DNA of 33,474 bases, taken from positions 1-33,474 of the forward strand of contig CAZNLR010000051.1 of assembly GCA_964574215.1 (NCBI GenBank). Reading direction: 5' to 3'. The position numbers were made by a program, and so were the translations under genes. The notes under the pieces are model-generated. The model had not been told where the DNA came from, did no database searches, and saw nothing but the letters and a program-made list of their open reading frames with translations. Positions 33,254-33,474 of this stretch are shown here, one piece after another (positions within the stretch are counted from its first letter, which is position 1; each line of letters opens with the position of its first letter). The stretch comes from GCA-2725625 sp964574215 (lineage in GTDB: Bacteria > Pseudomonadota > Alphaproteobacteria > Rhodospirillales > UBA2165).

Positions 33254-33474
33254 TTAAGATATCCGCCCCACGAAAAATTGCTCCATGAATGTATTAAAGG
33301 CGTCAATTTTTGCCGGAACGTACCGGCTACGCGCAAATAGGCTGTATACTAATGCGCGTGGCAAATCATAATCACTCAGCACTTGCTTTACTTTTCCCTG
33401 TTCAAGCTGTTCACGGAAAAATGCCACCGGCCCACAAGCTATTCCAAGACCTTGCTCTGCGGCGGTAGAGAGTA
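33254..33474 (-). CDS. LysR-family regulator, C-terminal part only (runs off the window)
   Basis: Reading the minus strand from the window end, a frame of 73 codons ends in TAA at 33254-33256. The translated piece includes AAEQGLGIACGPVAFFREQL and LSDYDLPRALVYSLFARSRY, then VPAKIDAFNTFMEQF. This is the typical end of a LysR inducer domain (glycine-rich GLGIA loop, Y-x-L-F-x-x-R-x-x-P-x-K-x-x-A-F). The start is beyond the window. It converges with the complete LysR gene, with 78 bp between the two stops, and may control genes further right. Confidence 0.85.
   Translation of the reverse strand, partial: LSTAAEQGLGIACGPVAFFREQLEQGKVKQVLSDYDLPRALVYSLFARSRYVPAKIDAFNTFMEQFFVGRIS

Larger units (their letters stand above)
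22418..33474. mobile_element. Putative integrative island at tRNA-Gly, right end outside the window
   Basis: The left border is the 45-bp tRNA-Gly fragment. Right of it come the integrase, a catabolic operon, LysR genes and a generally more AT-rich sequence than the left two thirds. No second copy of the tRNA segment is seen in the window, so the element, if intact, runs past 33474. No conjugation or phage structural genes are visible. That all genes to the right belong to it is inferred from order only. Confidence 0.45.

Noticed and set aside
1..33474. CRISPR array, rRNA genes or phage structural genes
   Set aside because: No regularly spaced repeats, no rRNA-like stretches and no capsid, tail or terminase motifs were seen on either strand.

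Overview
The window looks like a chromosomal piece of an alphaproteobacterium, probably a Rhodospirillales-like or related marine/soil lineage. The reasons are the very large NAD-dependent glutamate dehydrogenase, a DUF3775 protein, the general gene style and the moderately high GC of the left two thirds. That assignment is inference; no rRNA or marker phylogeny is available here. No rRNA operon, CRISPR array or complete tRNA was found.

Left block (1-5134, + strand): a surface-polysaccharide cassette. It holds a truncated polyprenyl-phosphate sugar-1-phosphate transferase, a family-4 glycosyltransferase, an NAD-dependent sugar epimerase/reductase and a membrane-anchored WbpM/CapD-type 4,6-dehydratase. 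Together they read as a route to, and loading of, a 6-deoxy-HexNAc (QuiNAc or FucNAc type) on the lipid carrier. It is followed by purH (5247-6818).

Middle block (7071-16845): a minus-strand set made of the giant NAD-glutamate dehydrogenase, a UMF1-type MFS transporter and a SIS-domain phosphosugar protein. Divergent from it are a small membrane protein and a TPR protein with a GT9-like C-terminal half, then a convergent DUF3775 protein. The gdh upstream region carries inverted repeats. From 17002 to 18822 lie an alpha/beta hydrolase and an amidohydrolase-2 protein on the minus strand.

Redox block (18907-22385): an ArsR regulator fused to a rhodanese domain is divergent from a sterol-desaturase-like di-iron protein and an unusual fusion of a VTT/TVP38 membrane domain with a NapH/NosR-like polyferredoxin. 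A perfect 9+9 bp palindrome sits between them and is a good candidate operator.

Right block (22418-33474): a 45-bp copy of the 3' half of a tRNA-Gly(GCC) gene marks an integration boundary. Next to it are a cluster of TGGGTNACCCA palindromes and a P4-type tyrosine integrase. Beyond these lies one minus-strand operon: TRAP transporter dctPQM, GST, aldehyde dehydrogenase, short-chain dehydrogenase, second GST and a double-OsmC protein, with a divergent LysR regulator at its head and part of a second LysR gene at the window edge. The gene set suggests import of an organic compound followed by glutathione conjugation/removal and alcohol-to-aldehyde-to-acid oxidation. I consider this the most interesting, possibly undescribed, system in the window. 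Its substrate cannot be read from the sequence.
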